Positions 16,675-26,274 are shown, counted from the stretch's first letter. The stretch is 64,000 bases of DNA from Loktanella sp. (GCA_017390475.1 JAFPBO010000051.1:389897-453896); one strand, 5' to 3'. The notes: generated by a model from the letters alone, not told the origin. A program made the numbers and translations.

Positions 16675-17613
16675 TTATTCATGCAATGCGGCAGCCATGG
16701 CGGCCACCTCTTCGGGGGTGCCGATGGCACTGGCGGTCAGGTCGCGGTTGATCCGTTTGACCATGCCGGACAAAGCCTTGCCTGCGCCGATCTCATAGAC
16801 ATCGGTGACGCCTTGGGCCGCCATGAAAGCCACGCTTTCGCGCCAGCGGACGGAGCCGGTGACCTGAGCGACCAGCAATTTGCGAATCTCTGCGGGGTCG
16901 CTGACCACATCGGCCAGCACATTGGCGACCAAGGGCACGGCCGGGGCGTTGATGGTGACATTGGCAAGCGCATCCTGCATCACCGCCGCCGCCGGGGCCA
17001 TCAGGCTGCAATGGAAAGGTGCGCTGACGGGCAGCAGGATGGCGCGTTTGGCACCCGCAGCCTTGGCGATATCCAGCGCGCGTTCGACCGCGGCTTTGTG
17101 GCCGGAAACGACGACCTGCCCCGGATCATTGTCGTTGGCGGCCTCGCAGACCTCGCCCTGCGCGGCCTCTTCGGCGACGGCCTGCGCCTGTGCGAAATCG
17201 AGACCCAAAAGGGCGGCCATCGCGCCGATGCCGACCGGCACGGCGTCTTGCATCGCGCGGCCACGGATGCGCAACAGGCGGGCGGTATCGGCGATGGAAA
17301 GCGCGCGCGCGGCGGCAAGGGCGGAATATTCGCCCAAAGAATGCCCGGCGACGAAACTGGCGGCGGTCACATCGACGCCTTCTGATTCCAGCGCCCGCAT
17401 TGCGGCCAGCGATGTCGCCATCAAGGCAGGCTGCGCATTCTGGGTCAGGGTCAGATCGGCGATATCACCGTCCCAGATCAGGGAGGAGAGTTTTTCGCCC
17501 AAAGCGTCATCCACCTCGTCAAAGACGGCTTTGGCGGCTGGATAGGCCGCAGCCAGCGCCTGCCCCATCCCGATTGTCTGCGCCCCTTGGCCGGGAAACA
17601 CGAATGCCCGCAT
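16675..17613 (-). CDS. fabD: Malonyl-CoA:ACP transacylase FabD
   Basis: A 312-residue malonyl transferase: N-terminal MRAFVFPGQGAQTIGMG, the nucleophile Ser92 in AGHSLGEYSAL, and the catalytic His in VSAPFHCSLM. It loads malonyl groups onto AcpP. The ATG at 17613 has AAGGAG nine bases upstream; a further ATG seven codons earlier lacks one. It is the first gene of the fab operon, which is transcribed away from the divergent cytochrome b561-YceI gene. Confidence 0.97.
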   Translation of the reverse strand: MRAFVFPGQGAQTIGMGQALAAAYPAAKAVFDEVDDALGEKLSSLIWDGDIADLTLTQNAQPALMATSLAAMRALESEGVDVTAASFVAGHSLGEYSALAAARALSIADTARLLRIRGRAMQDAVPVGIGAMAALLGLDFAQAQAVAEEAAQGEVCEAANDNDPGQVVVSGHKAAVERALDIAKAAGAKRAILLPVSAPFHCSLMAPAAAVMQDALANVTINAPAVPLVANVLADVVSDPAEIRKLLVAQVTGSVRWRESVAFMAAQGVTDVYEIGAGKALSGMVKRINRDLTASAIGTPEEVAAMAAALHE

Positions 17614-17772
17614 CTGGAATTGCTCCTTATTCATTGTCTGGCTGTGGGTTTACCGCGTGGTGCGGGCCACGGCAAGCAATGCAGCACAGATGCACAAAGG
17701 CTCTGCATGGGTGGGTGTTTGCCGCCGCGTCAGGCGCTGCTATCTGCAGTGCAGCATTTACAGGAGATGACG

Positions 17773-18960
17773 ATGCCCGCAGCCAATACCGCGCAGACCT
17801 ATGGGTCGGTGACCAAGACATTCCACTGGCTGACCGCCTTGCTTATTCTGGCGCTGGTGCCTTTGGGGCTGGTGGCCAACTGGCTGCCTTATGAAACCGA
17901 TGCTGAACTGGCGCTGAAGGCGCAGGTGTTTTCCGTCCATAAAACACTGGGGGTGATGGTGTTTTTTGTCGCCTTGGCGCGGATTGCCTGGGCTTTGACC
18001 CAGCCAAAACCCGGCGATCTGAACCATGACCACAAGGTGCAATCGGCGCTGGCGGCGGTGGTGCATTGGGTGCTGTATATCTCTTTGGTTGCGGTGCCGC
18101 TGTCGGGCTGGGTGCATCATGCGGCGACGGCGGGTTTCGCGCCGATCTGGTGGCCTTTCGGGCAGGGCCTGCCTTTTGTGCCACTGAATGAAACATTGGC
18201 CGAAAGCGCCGCTGCGCTGCATTGGCTGTTCAGCAAGATCATGATTGCCTCGATCCTGTTGCATGTCGTGGGGGCGCTGAAACATCATCTAATCGACAAG
18301 GACGCCACATTGCGCCGGATGTGGTTTGGCAAGGCAGATGCGCCTTTGGTGCCGGCGCATCGTGGGTCGCTGGCCGCCCCTGTCGGCGCTGTGGTGATCT
18401 TTGCGCTGGCCACCGGGGGGGCCGCAGCGGCGGGGCTGTTCCGTGAACATGACAGCATGCCACGCGAGGCGCTGGCCAGCGTGGCGTCGGAATGGACCGT
18501 CACCGAGGGCGAGATCGGGATCAGCGTGATCCAGATGGGCAGCGCGGTGCAGGGCAGCTTTGCCGATTGGACTGCCGCGATCAGCTTTGACCCCGCTGTG
18601 ACCGGTGCCGCTGGCGAGGTGACGACAACCATCGCGATCCCGTCTCTGACGCTGGGATCGGTGACCAGCCAAGCGATGGGCGCGGATTTCTTTGACAGCG
18701 CGACCTATCCGACGGCGACCTTTACCGGGACGATCATTGCGGATGCCGGGGCTTATACCGCCGATGGTGTGCTGGTGATCAAAGGGGCCGAGGTGCCGGT
18801 GAGCTTTCCGTTTGATCTGCTGGTGGACGGGGATACCGCCGAAATGAACGGCACGGTGACACTGGACCGCCGCGATTTTGCGATCGGTGCGTCGATGGCC
18901 GATGAGGGCAGTTTGGGTTTCGCCGTCGAGGTGGTGTTAAGGGTCGTCGCCCAGAGGTAG
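17773..18960 (+). CDS. Cytochrome b561-YceI fusion protein
   Basis: A 395-residue two-domain protein. Residues 1-175 are a cytochrome b561-type membrane domain with four predicted helices (about 19-37, 58-76, 95-115, 152-170) and candidate haem histidines His18, His56, His150 and His164. A fifth helix (201-221) leads to a C-terminal YceI-like lipocalin-fold domain (about 238-395: WTVTEGEIGISVIQMGSAVQ, ATYPTATFTGTI). YceI proteins bind isoprenoid lipids, so a role in quinone-linked electron transfer at the periplasmic face is plausible but inferred. ATG 17773 is chosen because AGGAG is six bases upstream; an ATG two codons earlier touches the AGGAG directly. Confidence 0.9.
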   Translation: MPAANTAQTYGSVTKTFHWLTALLILALVPLGLVANWLPYETDAELALKAQVFSVHKTLGVMVFFVALARIAWALTQPKPGDLNHDHKVQSALAAVVHWVLYISLVAVPLSGWVHHAATAGFAPIWWPFGQGLPFVPLNETLAESAAALHWLFSKIMIASILLHVVGALKHHLIDKDATLRRMWFGKADAPLVPAHRGSLAAPVGAVVIFALATGGAAAAGLFREHDSMPREALASVASEWTVTEGEIGISVIQMGSAVQGSFADWTAAISFDPAVTGAAGEVTTTIAIPSLTLGSVTSQAMGADFFDSATYPTATFTGTIIADAGAYTADGVLVIKGAEVPVSFPFDLLVDGDTAEMNGTVTLDRRDFAIGASMADEGSLGFAVEVVLRVVAQR

Positions 18961-19221
18961 GGCAGGGTTCACCCGGTCGTACCGGTTGGGTGAAGGTGGG
19001 TCGGGGAGAACCCCGACCTACGGGCCTTGATCGATATCGGAACATGCGATGCGTCCAGTAGGGCGGGGTTCACCCCGCCGCACCGGTCGGGTTGGCGTGG
19101 GTGAAGGTGGGTCGGGGAGAACCCCGACCCACGGGCCTTGAACGGTATCGGGACATCCGACGCGTCCGGTAGGGCGGGGTTCACCCCGCCGCGCGGGTTG
19201 TACCGCGTTCAGGCGCCCTGC
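18961..19221. repeat. Tandem block of GGTCGGGG palindromes after the b561-YceI gene
   Basis: About 260 bases with no gene. Two imperfect tandem copies with a period of 111 bases start at 18995 and 19106. Each copy contains two palindromes in opposite orientation: GGTCGGGGAGAACCCCGACC and GTAGGGCGGGGTTCACCCCG. The copies differ at scattered positions. This is the densest cluster of one palindrome family that recurs at 28950, 32650-32850, 44630-44780 and 50560-50613. It lies between convergent genes and could serve as a bidirectional terminator. Confidence 0.8.
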
Positions 19222-20007
19222 TCAGCCATGCTGCCTTTGGCTCAGCCCGCCGTCGATGGTCAGGCAGCTGGCAGTCATGAAGCGGCATTCATCCGAGATC
19301 ATGAAAGTGGCGGCGCGGGCGATTTCGCCGACCTCGGCGATCCGGCCTTGCGGGTGCAGCGCCAGTGTCGCGGCGCGGGCGGCGGCGGGGTCGGGTTGGC
19401 TGTGCCACCAGTCCAGCACCTTTTGCGTCGCGACATAGCCCGGTGCGATGGCATTCACCCGCACCCCCTGCCCGGCATATTCCAGCGCCAGCGATTTGGT
19501 CAGCCCCAGCAGCGCGTGTTTGACCACCGGATAGGGAAAGGTGCCGGGGATGATGGTCAGGGCATGGGTCGAGGCGATGTTGACGATGGACCCGGTCCGG
19601 GCGGCGATCATGCCGGGCAGCACGGCGCGGGCGCAGGACCACGCGCCTTCGAGGTTGATCGCGAATGCGCGTTGCCATTCAGCAGCGCTGGTGTCGAGCG
19701 GCGCGTGAAACACATTGACCCCCGCGTTATTGACCAGCCCGTCAAGGCTGCGCCCGGCCTGCGCTGCGGCATCGGCAAAGACCTCTGCGACGCGCGCCGG
19801 ATCGGCGATATCGGCGGCGGCGTGGTAGATACGGCCGCCAGGACTGGCTGACAGGTCGCTGACCGCCTGTGCCAGGGCATCACCGTCAATATCGAGCAGG
19901 AACAGATCGGCGCCTTCGCTGCGGAAATCGGCGGCAATCGCCTGGCCGATCCCCTGTGCCGCGCCGGTGACGGCGATGAACCGTCCTGCCAATCTGCCCT
20001 GTGTCAT
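19222..20007 (-). CDS. SDR-family sugar dehydrogenase, probable galactose/aldose 1-dehydrogenase
   Basis: A 261-residue short-chain dehydrogenase: TGAAQGIGQAIA (cofactor site), NNAG, NIASTHAL (Ser) and YPVVKHALLGLTKS (Tyr-xxx-Lys). It is the last gene of the glycoside operon, ten bases after D-galactonate dehydratase. Because it precedes a galactonate-using enzyme in function, oxidation of D-galactose to galactonolactone is the most likely reaction, but SDR sequences alone do not fix the sugar; L-fucose or L-arabinose are alternatives. Start ATG 20007 has AGGGGG five bases upstream; a GTG two codons earlier is possible. Confidence 0.8.
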   Translation of the reverse strand: MTQGRLAGRFIAVTGAAQGIGQAIAADFRSEGADLFLLDIDGDALAQAVSDLSASPGGRIYHAAADIADPARVAEVFADAAAQAGRSLDGLVNNAGVNVFHAPLDTSAAEWQRAFAINLEGAWSCARAVLPGMIAARTGSIVNIASTHALTIIPGTFPYPVVKHALLGLTKSLALEYAGQGVRVNAIAPGYVATQKVLDWWHSQPDPAAARAATLALHPQGRIAEVGEIARAATFMISDECRFMTASCLTIDGGLSQRQHG

Positions 20008-20016
20008 CAGCACCCC

Positions 20017-21168
20017 CTACCATTCCGCCACCGAACCATCGGCATGCCGCCACAACGGATTGCGCCAGCGGTGGCCGGTTGCGGCGGCGGCGATGACGCG
20101 CTTTTCGTCAATCTCGATCCCCAGACCGGGGCCTTGCGGGATATCGACCATGCCGTCCTTGTAGGTGAAGACATCGGGATCGACCAGATAGGCCAGCAGA
20201 TCACGGTCCGGCCCGTTGTAGTGGATGCCCAGAGATTGTTCCTGAATGAAGGCGTTATAGCTGACCGCATCGACCTGCAGACAGGCGGCCAGCGCGATGG
20301 GTCCGAGCGGGCAATGCGGGGCCAATGCGACGTCATAGGCTTCGGCCATGGCGGCGATCTTGCGGCATTCGGTGATGCCACCGGCATGGCTGAGATCGGG
20401 CTGGATGATATCGACGACCCTGCTTTCCAGCACCTTGCGGAAATCCCAGCGCGAATACAGCCGTTCCCCCAGTGCAATCGGCGTGGCAGAACCGCGCGTG
20501 ACCTCTGCTATGGCATCCAGATGGTCGGACAGCAGCGGTTCTTCGATGAACATCAGCCGGAACTGGTCCAGCTCGCGGATCAGCTGTTTGGCCATCGGGC
20601 GATGCACCCGGCCATGGAAATCGACCGCCAGCCCGATATTGGGCCCGACGGCGGCGCGGACTTCGGACAGGGTGGCGACAAGCTGGTCGATCCGGGCATG
20701 GCTGTCGACGATCTGCATCCTTTCGGTGCCGTTCATCTTGAGCGCGGTGAAACCGGCGGCGACGGCCTTGACCGCCTGCGCCGCGACATCGCCGGGGCTG
20801 TCGCCGCCGACCCAGGAATAGACCCTGATCCGGTCGCGGCAAGCCCCGCCCAGCAATTGATGCACTGGCTGGCCGTAGGCGCGGCCCTTGATATCCCACA
20901 AAGCCTGATCGACGCCTGCAATCGCGCTCATCAAAATCGGGCCACCGCGATAGAAGGCACCGCGATACATCACCGACCACAGATCCTCGATCCGCATCGG
21001 GTCTTTGCCGATCAGATAGTCAGACAGTTCATCGACCGCCGTCTGTACCGTATGCGCGCGGCCTTCGACGATGGGTTCGCCCCAGCCGCAGATGCCTTCG
21101 TCGGTTTCGATCTTGAGGAACAGCCAGCGCGGTGGAACGATAAAGGTTTTCAGCGCGGTGATTTTCAT
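20017..21168 (-). CDS. dgoD: D-galactonate dehydratase DgoD
   Basis: A 383-residue enolase-superfamily (mandelate racemase-like) enzyme, equal in length to known DgoD. Typical stretches are VDFHGRVHRPMAKQLIREL, FIEEPLL, the QPDLSHAGGITECRKIA segment, LAPHCPLGPIALAACLQVD and the C-terminus WRNPLWRHADGSVAEW. It dehydrates D-galactonate to 2-keto-3-deoxygalactonate. Start ATG 21168 overlaps the ABC ATPase stop by 4 bases. The aldolase, kinase and lactonase of the pathway are not in this window. Confidence 0.93.
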   Translation of the reverse strand: MKITALKTFIVPPRWLFLKIETDEGICGWGEPIVEGRAHTVQTAVDELSDYLIGKDPMRIEDLWSVMYRGAFYRGGPILMSAIAGVDQALWDIKGRAYGQPVHQLLGGACRDRIRVYSWVGGDSPGDVAAQAVKAVAAGFTALKMNGTERMQIVDSHARIDQLVATLSEVRAAVGPNIGLAVDFHGRVHRPMAKQLIRELDQFRLMFIEEPLLSDHLDAIAEVTRGSATPIALGERLYSRWDFRKVLESRVVDIIQPDLSHAGGITECRKIAAMAEAYDVALAPHCPLGPIALAACLQVDAVSYNAFIQEQSLGIHYNGPDRDLLAYLVDPDVFTYKDGMVDIPQGPGLGIEIDEKRVIAAAATGHRWRNPLWRHADGSVAEW

Positions 21169-22190
21169 GCTGCGGCCCCGCGCAGGCGCTGGCCTTGGGC
21201 GTCGAAGTAAAGTGGGCGTGCAGGCAGGGCCAGACCGATGCTGTCGCCCGGGGCGGGCCGGTTTTCGCCGCGCGCCTCGGCCAGGATCGCCTGACCGTCG
21301 GGCAGGGTGCAATGCAGGATCGAGGTACCGCCCAGGTTTTCAACCACTGCGACGCTGGCCGTGATATCCTGACCGGGGCTGAATTGTTCCGGGCGCACAC
21401 CGATCACCTGTGCCCCCGCCGGGGCCGCCACCGGATGCCCGGCCAGCGCGCCATCTTTCAGGTCCAGCAGATTCATCCGGGGTGATCCGATGAAACCCGC
21501 CACGAATGTATTGTCAGGATCATTGTAAAGTGTATCGGGCGCACCGACCTGTGCGACCTGCCCATCACGCAAAACCACGATTTTATCACCCAAAGTCATC
21601 GCTTCGACCTGATCATGGGTGACATAGATCATCGTCGCCCCCAGCCGTTTGTGCAATTGCCCCAGTTCGACCCGCATCTGCGCGCGCAATTCGGCGTCGA
21701 GGTTGGACAGAGGTTCATCGAACAAAAACGCCCGTGGTTGGCGCACGATGGCGCGCCCAATGGCGACCCGTTGCCGCTGTCCGCCGGATAATTGCGCCGG
21801 TTTGCGGTCCATCAGGGGACCCAGTTGCAGGATGCCTGCGGCCTCTGCCACCCTTGCGGCGGTGTCTTGTTTGGTATGGCCGGTGCGGCGCAGGCCAAAG
21901 CTCATGTTCTGCGCCACGGTCATATGGGGATAGAGCGCGTAGGATTGGAACACCATGGCGATGCCACGGTCGGCGGGGGCAATGTCATTGACCACCTCGT
22001 CGCCGATGCTGACCTGCCCGCTGGTGATGGTTTCCAGCCCGGCGATCATCCGCAGCAAGGTGGATTTGCCACAGCCCGACGGGCCGACGAAGATGCAGAA
22101 TTCGCCTTCCTCCACTGTCAGGCTGACATCGCGGATCACGTTGAGCGCGCCGAAGCTTTTGCGGATATTGTGCAGCGTGATCGCGCTCAT
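21165..22190 (-). CDS. Sugar ABC transporter ATPase (UgpC/MsmK type)
   Basis: A 341-residue CUT1-family ATPase. Walker A is GPSGCGKSTLLRM, the signature is LSGGQRQRVAIGRA, Walker B is AFLFDEPLSNLDAELR, and the C-terminal third is a TOBE/regulatory domain. It powers sugar import with the two permeases and binding protein of the same operon. Start ATG 22190 has AGGAG upstream and overlaps the GH2 gene by 4 bases. Confidence 0.95.
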   Translation of the reverse strand: MSAITLHNIRKSFGALNVIRDVSLTVEEGEFCIFVGPSGCGKSTLLRMIAGLETITSGQVSIGDEVVNDIAPADRGIAMVFQSYALYPHMTVAQNMSFGLRRTGHTKQDTAARVAEAAGILQLGPLMDRKPAQLSGGQRQRVAIGRAIVRQPRAFLFDEPLSNLDAELRAQMRVELGQLHKRLGATMIYVTHDQVEAMTLGDKIVVLRDGQVAQVGAPDTLYNDPDNTFVAGFIGSPRMNLLDLKDGALAGHPVAAPAGAQVIGVRPEQFSPGQDITASVAVVENLGGTSILHCTLPDGQAILAEARGENRPAPGDSIGLALPARPLYFDAQGQRLRGAAA

Positions 22191-24883
22191 GCTGTTGGCT
22201 CCTGCGTCAGGGCGGCTTTGGCCCAGTCGCGCAGGGCGGCAGGGCTGATCGCCGGGACATCGGGCTGCGGTGTCGTGATGGTGGCCTGCAAGGCCCGCGC
22301 CAAGGCGGCGGCGACCGGCCGGTCCGGTGTGGTCAGGTCCACCGCACAAAGCACCAGATGGCCTTTGCCGACCCGCGCTTCGGCCAGCAGCGCCAGATCG
22401 CGGTTGCTGTTCCAGTCGTCGATCACATCGATGATCCGGCCAAAACCCAGCCCGGCCAGATCAAAGGCGCGCCGTCCGTGGGTCAGTTCCCATTGGTGCC
22501 AGCCACTGGCCTGTTCTGCCGGGAATTGTGCAAAAACCGGGTGTTCCAGCCGGTTGATCAGCCCCAGCGTGGTGGGCGGCTGGCCGTTGGTCCAGACCGT
22601 ATTCCAGAACACGACCGTATGACCAAGCTCTGCATTCGGGGTGATCTGGTCGGGGGCGGGGCAGAAGACCAGGGTGTCGCCTGCCTCCAGCCGCGCAATT
22701 TCAGCCGCGCCCAGCGTGGTGGTGATGGGCAGATCGGCCTTGCCCGCAGCAAAGACCCAGAGGTCCCAGCTATTTTCGCCGCCACCGGCAGACAGATGCA
22801 GCCTGTATTGCCCCTGTGCCAGACCAGAGGTGTCAATCGTGATCTGCCCCAGATCATGCAAATCGCCGGTGGCAAGCGCGCCATGCGGCAATTGGCCTTC
22901 GGCGCAGGTGGCACCGCTGGCGTCACGCAATTGCCATGTCGCATTGCCTGCGGGCAGGTCATCGGCGCTAAAACAGGAAAGTTCGGCGCGGGCGCTGAAG
23001 GTCTCGCCCTGCGTGAAAACAAAACCTTCGGCCCGGATCAGCGGCACTACCGGCCCGCAGAACCGCGCAAAAGCGTCGCGGTCATCATAGGGTTTGTCCT
23101 GCCAGAAGGCATCGACCACGCCGACCAGCGCGGTGCCCTGCCCCGAGAAATCCTGCAGGCCCAGCAATTGGAAACCGCCGTAATCGGGGGTGCGCAGGCT
23201 TGCCTCGATGTCTTCTTTGTAGAGTGCGGTCTGCAAGGTGCCGGAACAGATCAGCTTTTCGCGGGCGCGGTCGCGCTGGCCCTTGGCTTGCAGGTCCTGT
23301 TCCACCAGATCAAAGGCATGATTGGCCAAAGGCCCGTCATAAAGCGGCCCGGCGTCCAGATCGGGATAGGCGCACCATTGCCCGATTTCATGGCCAAGCA
23401 AAGGCTGCGGCTGTTTGCGGACCCAATCGGACCAGTCGGTCATGGTTTCCAGCGCGCGTGCGTTCAACCGGCTGGCCAGCCCTTCGCCCCAGCGATGACT
23501 GCGAGGTTCAGGCTTGGACAGGTAATCGGCGCGTTGCAAGGTCGGCCAGCCGGAGCCGCCGCTGTAGATCCGGCGCGGATCTTTCTGACACCAATGGTCC
23601 AGAAACCGTTCCAGCCAGGCATGCAAGCCGGGGCCCGCGACCTCATTACCCGCTGTCAGCATGACAAAGGACGGGTGGTTGCCATAGGTGGCGATGATCC
23701 GTTCCGCCTCTTGCCGGACCAGCGCGTCAAGGCCGGGATCGGCCCCCAGCACGCACCAGACGGGCGTTTCGACATGCAGATAAATACCCATGTCATCGGC
23801 GACCTGAAACGCGGCGCGCGGCGGGCACCAGCTATGGAAGCGGACATGGTTCAGCCCATGCGCCTTGACCGCGTCAAAAACGATGCGCCAGCCGTCCTGA
23901 TCCATTGGCGGATGGCCGGTTTTCGGGAACAGGGCGCAATCCAGCGTGCCGCGCAGAAAGATCCGCCGTCCGTTCAGCAGGATATGCCGCCCGACCCGGT
24001 CGATCCAGCGCAGGCCGAATGTGGTTTCGCGCCGGTCCAGACAGATACCGTCGCGCCACCATTCGGCGCGCAATTGATGCGTGACGGGCGAAAATTCATC
24101 CCATTGCGGTGTGCCTGCGGGCAGGTCCAGACGGCAGGTCAGCGGGGTAAAGGCAGATGTGATCTTTACCGGCTGCGCGCTTGTCACCTCGCGCCCGTCG
24201 GACAATATGGCGGTCAGCCGCAGTTCATCCTTGTGTTCGCCTGTCGTCCAGAAGGTCGGCCAATAGCGGTTGGGGTCCAGCGCGTCGAGTTCGACCGCAA
24301 TATCAATCGCATCATTGTCAGAGCTGACGTCGAGTCTGGCGATCCTTGCGCCGCGCGCCTCGATCCTGATCGCGCCGACGATACCGTTCCAGTTCGATTG
24401 CGTGTGATCAGAGGTCGCATGCGACACATCGGGGTTGGTGTCCTGATGCGCACCGCCGACCTGCGGAAAATCGCCATTGTCGACGCAGATCACCAGCCGG
24501 TGCTTGCCCGGTGCGAGCTGGCCCAGCAGGAACGTATTGGGCGTGCAAAGCCCCAGATCGCGGCCGATTTCCAGCCCGTCCAGCCAGACCCGGACCGCGC
24601 CATGCGGGCGTTCCAGAAACAGGTCATGATACAGCCCGTCATGATCGGCGGGCACGTCGATGTCGCGGGCATACCAGGCCGGGCCGACATAGGGGTTGCG
24701 CCGGGTCAGAAAGGCCATGCCAGCCGAAGGGCCAGCCGGGCATTTGCGCGCCAGATCGACGGTGCCCGGCAATGCGATCACATCGTCGAACCGGCCATTA
24801 TGCCAGCCATCGGCCAGCCCCTGCCGCTGTGCGTCAAGCGCAAATTCCCAATCGCCGTGAAGCGCAATTTCTTTGATCATCAT
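22187..24883 (-). CDS. Glycoside hydrolase family 2 enzyme (beta-galactosidase/glucuronidase-like)
   Basis: An 898-residue enzyme without signal peptide, so probably cytoplasmic. Residues 1-170 form a GH2 sugar-binding jelly roll (ARDIDVPADHDGLYHDLFLE), then an Ig-like domain and a TIM barrel with GRRIFLRGTLDCALF, GLNHVRFHSWCPPRAAF, an acid/base-type glutamate in TAGNEVAGPG and a likely nucleophile in GHEIGQW. The substrate is not evident from sequence; dgoD and the SDR in the same operon argue for a galactose-containing glycoside. Either of two adjacent ATG codons may start it. Confidence 0.87.
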   Translation of the reverse strand: MMIKEIALHGDWEFALDAQRQGLADGWHNGRFDDVIALPGTVDLARKCPAGPSAGMAFLTRRNPYVGPAWYARDIDVPADHDGLYHDLFLERPHGAVRVWLDGLEIGRDLGLCTPNTFLLGQLAPGKHRLVICVDNGDFPQVGGAHQDTNPDVSHATSDHTQSNWNGIVGAIRIEARGARIARLDVSSDNDAIDIAVELDALDPNRYWPTFWTTGEHKDELRLTAILSDGREVTSAQPVKITSAFTPLTCRLDLPAGTPQWDEFSPVTHQLRAEWWRDGICLDRRETTFGLRWIDRVGRHILLNGRRIFLRGTLDCALFPKTGHPPMDQDGWRIVFDAVKAHGLNHVRFHSWCPPRAAFQVADDMGIYLHVETPVWCVLGADPGLDALVRQEAERIIATYGNHPSFVMLTAGNEVAGPGLHAWLERFLDHWCQKDPRRIYSGGSGWPTLQRADYLSKPEPRSHRWGEGLASRLNARALETMTDWSDWVRKQPQPLLGHEIGQWCAYPDLDAGPLYDGPLANHAFDLVEQDLQAKGQRDRAREKLICSGTLQTALYKEDIEASLRTPDYGGFQLLGLQDFSGQGTALVGVVDAFWQDKPYDDRDAFARFCGPVVPLIRAEGFVFTQGETFSARAELSCFSADDLPAGNATWQLRDASGATCAEGQLPHGALATGDLHDLGQITIDTSGLAQGQYRLHLSAGGGENSWDLWVFAAGKADLPITTTLGAAEIARLEAGDTLVFCPAPDQITPNAELGHTVVFWNTVWTNGQPPTTLGLINRLEHPVFAQFPAEQASGWHQWELTHGRRAFDLAGLGFGRIIDVIDDWNSNRDLALLAEARVGKGHLVLCAVDLTTPDRPVAAALARALQATITTPQPDVPAISPAALRDWAKAALTQEPTA

Positions 24884-24946
24884 CTGTTCCAGTATCGAAA
24901 ATGGGGTGACCGGCGGCAGCCATGCCGCCGGATCAGGGGGTTACGG
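24884..24946 (-). repeat. Intercistronic hairpin after the sugar-binding protein gene
   Basis: A perfect 9-bp stem, CCGGCGGCA / TGCCGCCGG with a four-base loop (24910-24931), lies between the binding-protein stop codon and the GH2 gene. No T-run follows it. In ABC operons such hairpins after the binding-protein gene often protect its mRNA and raise its yield; that role is inferred here. Confidence 0.55.
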
Positions 24947-26239
24947 TTACAGTCGGGCGGCCAGCCGGGTCTGCGCCTGTTCCAGCGCCTGTTCCGGGGT
25001 GGCGACGCGGCGGACGATATTGTCGACCGCGCTTTGCATGGTTTCGCCGACCAGCCGGTCATTGGTGTTCAGCGTCCATGGCGACATGGTCGCCTGCACC
25101 TCGGCAAAGACGGTGTTGACGTTCTGCCCGGCGTAATAGGGATCTTCGAAATTGATCCATTCGGCACTGCCTGCGGGCAGATAGCCAGGGTACAGATCGT
25201 CATTCTGGTATTGCTGTTTGAGGCTTTCGTCATCGGTGACCAGCCAGTGGATAAAGGCCCATGCCGCCTCTTTATTCTGCGAGGTTTCCAGAATGCCGAT
25301 GTGATCGCCGCCATAATTCCAGGCGCGGTTGCCGGTGTCATCTGCCGGGATCGGGGACACACCCCATTTGCCCGCATCATCCGGGGCAAAGGCACGTTTC
25401 AACAGACCGCCGAACCAATTGCCCGACATGATCGTCGCGATCTGGCCATTGCCAAAGGCGGATTGCCATTCCGGCGACCACATCACGAAAGGCGAGATCA
25501 ACCCCGCCTCTGCCGCCGCATCGACCAGATCGAGGCCGTCGCGGATCACGGCATGATCCAGTTGCAGATTGCCGTCGGCGTCAAACCAGCTGACCCCGGC
25601 CTGCCCCATCCGGGCGGTCAGGATTTCGATACCATTGGCGATCATCCAGCGTTCATTGGGCCGGACAAGCTGCGCGCCGCCTTCGATCAGGGCGGGCCAG
25701 GTGGCGAATTGATCTGCCACTGCATCGGGGTCCGATGGCAGGCCGACCGCGTCAAAGATATCGCGGCGATAGAACAACGCGCCGGGGCCGGTATGTTTGG
25801 GCAGGGCGACGATCTTGCCCTCGGCTGTGGTGACGTTTTCGACGGTGAAATCCGCGAAATCGGCCAGCAGGCTGCCCGCGTTATAGGGCTCTGCCGCCAG
25901 ATCGACCCATTGCGGGCGCTGCGCCAGCAAGGCCAGTTCGTTGATCTCGATCATCGCGACATCGGGGCCAGAGCCGGACAGTAACGCGCGCTGCACGGTG
26001 TTGAGGTAATTGGAATTGGCATTGGGAAAGCCCTGCACCTCGACCCGGATATTGGGATAGGCGGCGTTGAAGGCGGGCAGCAATGCGTTGATCGTGCGGT
26101 CATTATTGGGCCAGGTCCAGACCGTGATTGACGCGCTCATATTCGGGTCCACCTGCAAAGGCGCGCCTTGCGCCCAGCCGGGCCGTGCGGCCAGTGCCAT
26201 CAGCCCCGAGGCCAGCATCATACGTCTTGTCAGTTCCAT
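24947..26239 (-). CDS. Sugar ABC transporter substrate-binding protein
   Basis: A 430-residue CUT1-type (COG1653) extracellular binding protein. The N-terminus MELTRRMMLASGLMALAARP has a twin-arginine-like/Sec signal peptide with probable cleavage after PGWAQ. Conserved parts include ITVWTWPNNDRTINALLPAF, GSGPDVAMIEINELALLAQR and NYGGDHIGILETSQNKEAAW. A GGGAGGAAACG ribosome-binding site precedes ATG 26239. It captures the sugar in the periplasm for the permeases encoded just upstream. Confidence 0.94.
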   Translation of the reverse strand: MELTRRMMLASGLMALAARPGWAQGAPLQVDPNMSASITVWTWPNNDRTINALLPAFNAAYPNIRVEVQGFPNANSNYLNTVQRALLSGSGPDVAMIEINELALLAQRPQWVDLAAEPYNAGSLLADFADFTVENVTTAEGKIVALPKHTGPGALFYRRDIFDAVGLPSDPDAVADQFATWPALIEGGAQLVRPNERWMIANGIEILTARMGQAGVSWFDADGNLQLDHAVIRDGLDLVDAAAEAGLISPFVMWSPEWQSAFGNGQIATIMSGNWFGGLLKRAFAPDDAGKWGVSPIPADDTGNRAWNYGGDHIGILETSQNKEAAWAFIHWLVTDDESLKQQYQNDDLYPGYLPAGSAEWINFEDPYYAGQNVNTVFAEVQATMSPWTLNTNDRLVGETMQSAVDNIVRRVATPEQALEQAQTRLAARL

Positions 26240-26274
26240 CGTTTCCTCCCTTTGGATTGATCGTATCGTCGTCG

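Noticed and set aside
22358-25984. A 1208-codon open frame on the plus strand
   Set aside because: It is antisense to the GH2 and sugar-binding protein genes, has no family resemblance and arises from high GC content in codon third positions; the minus-strand genes are clearly real.
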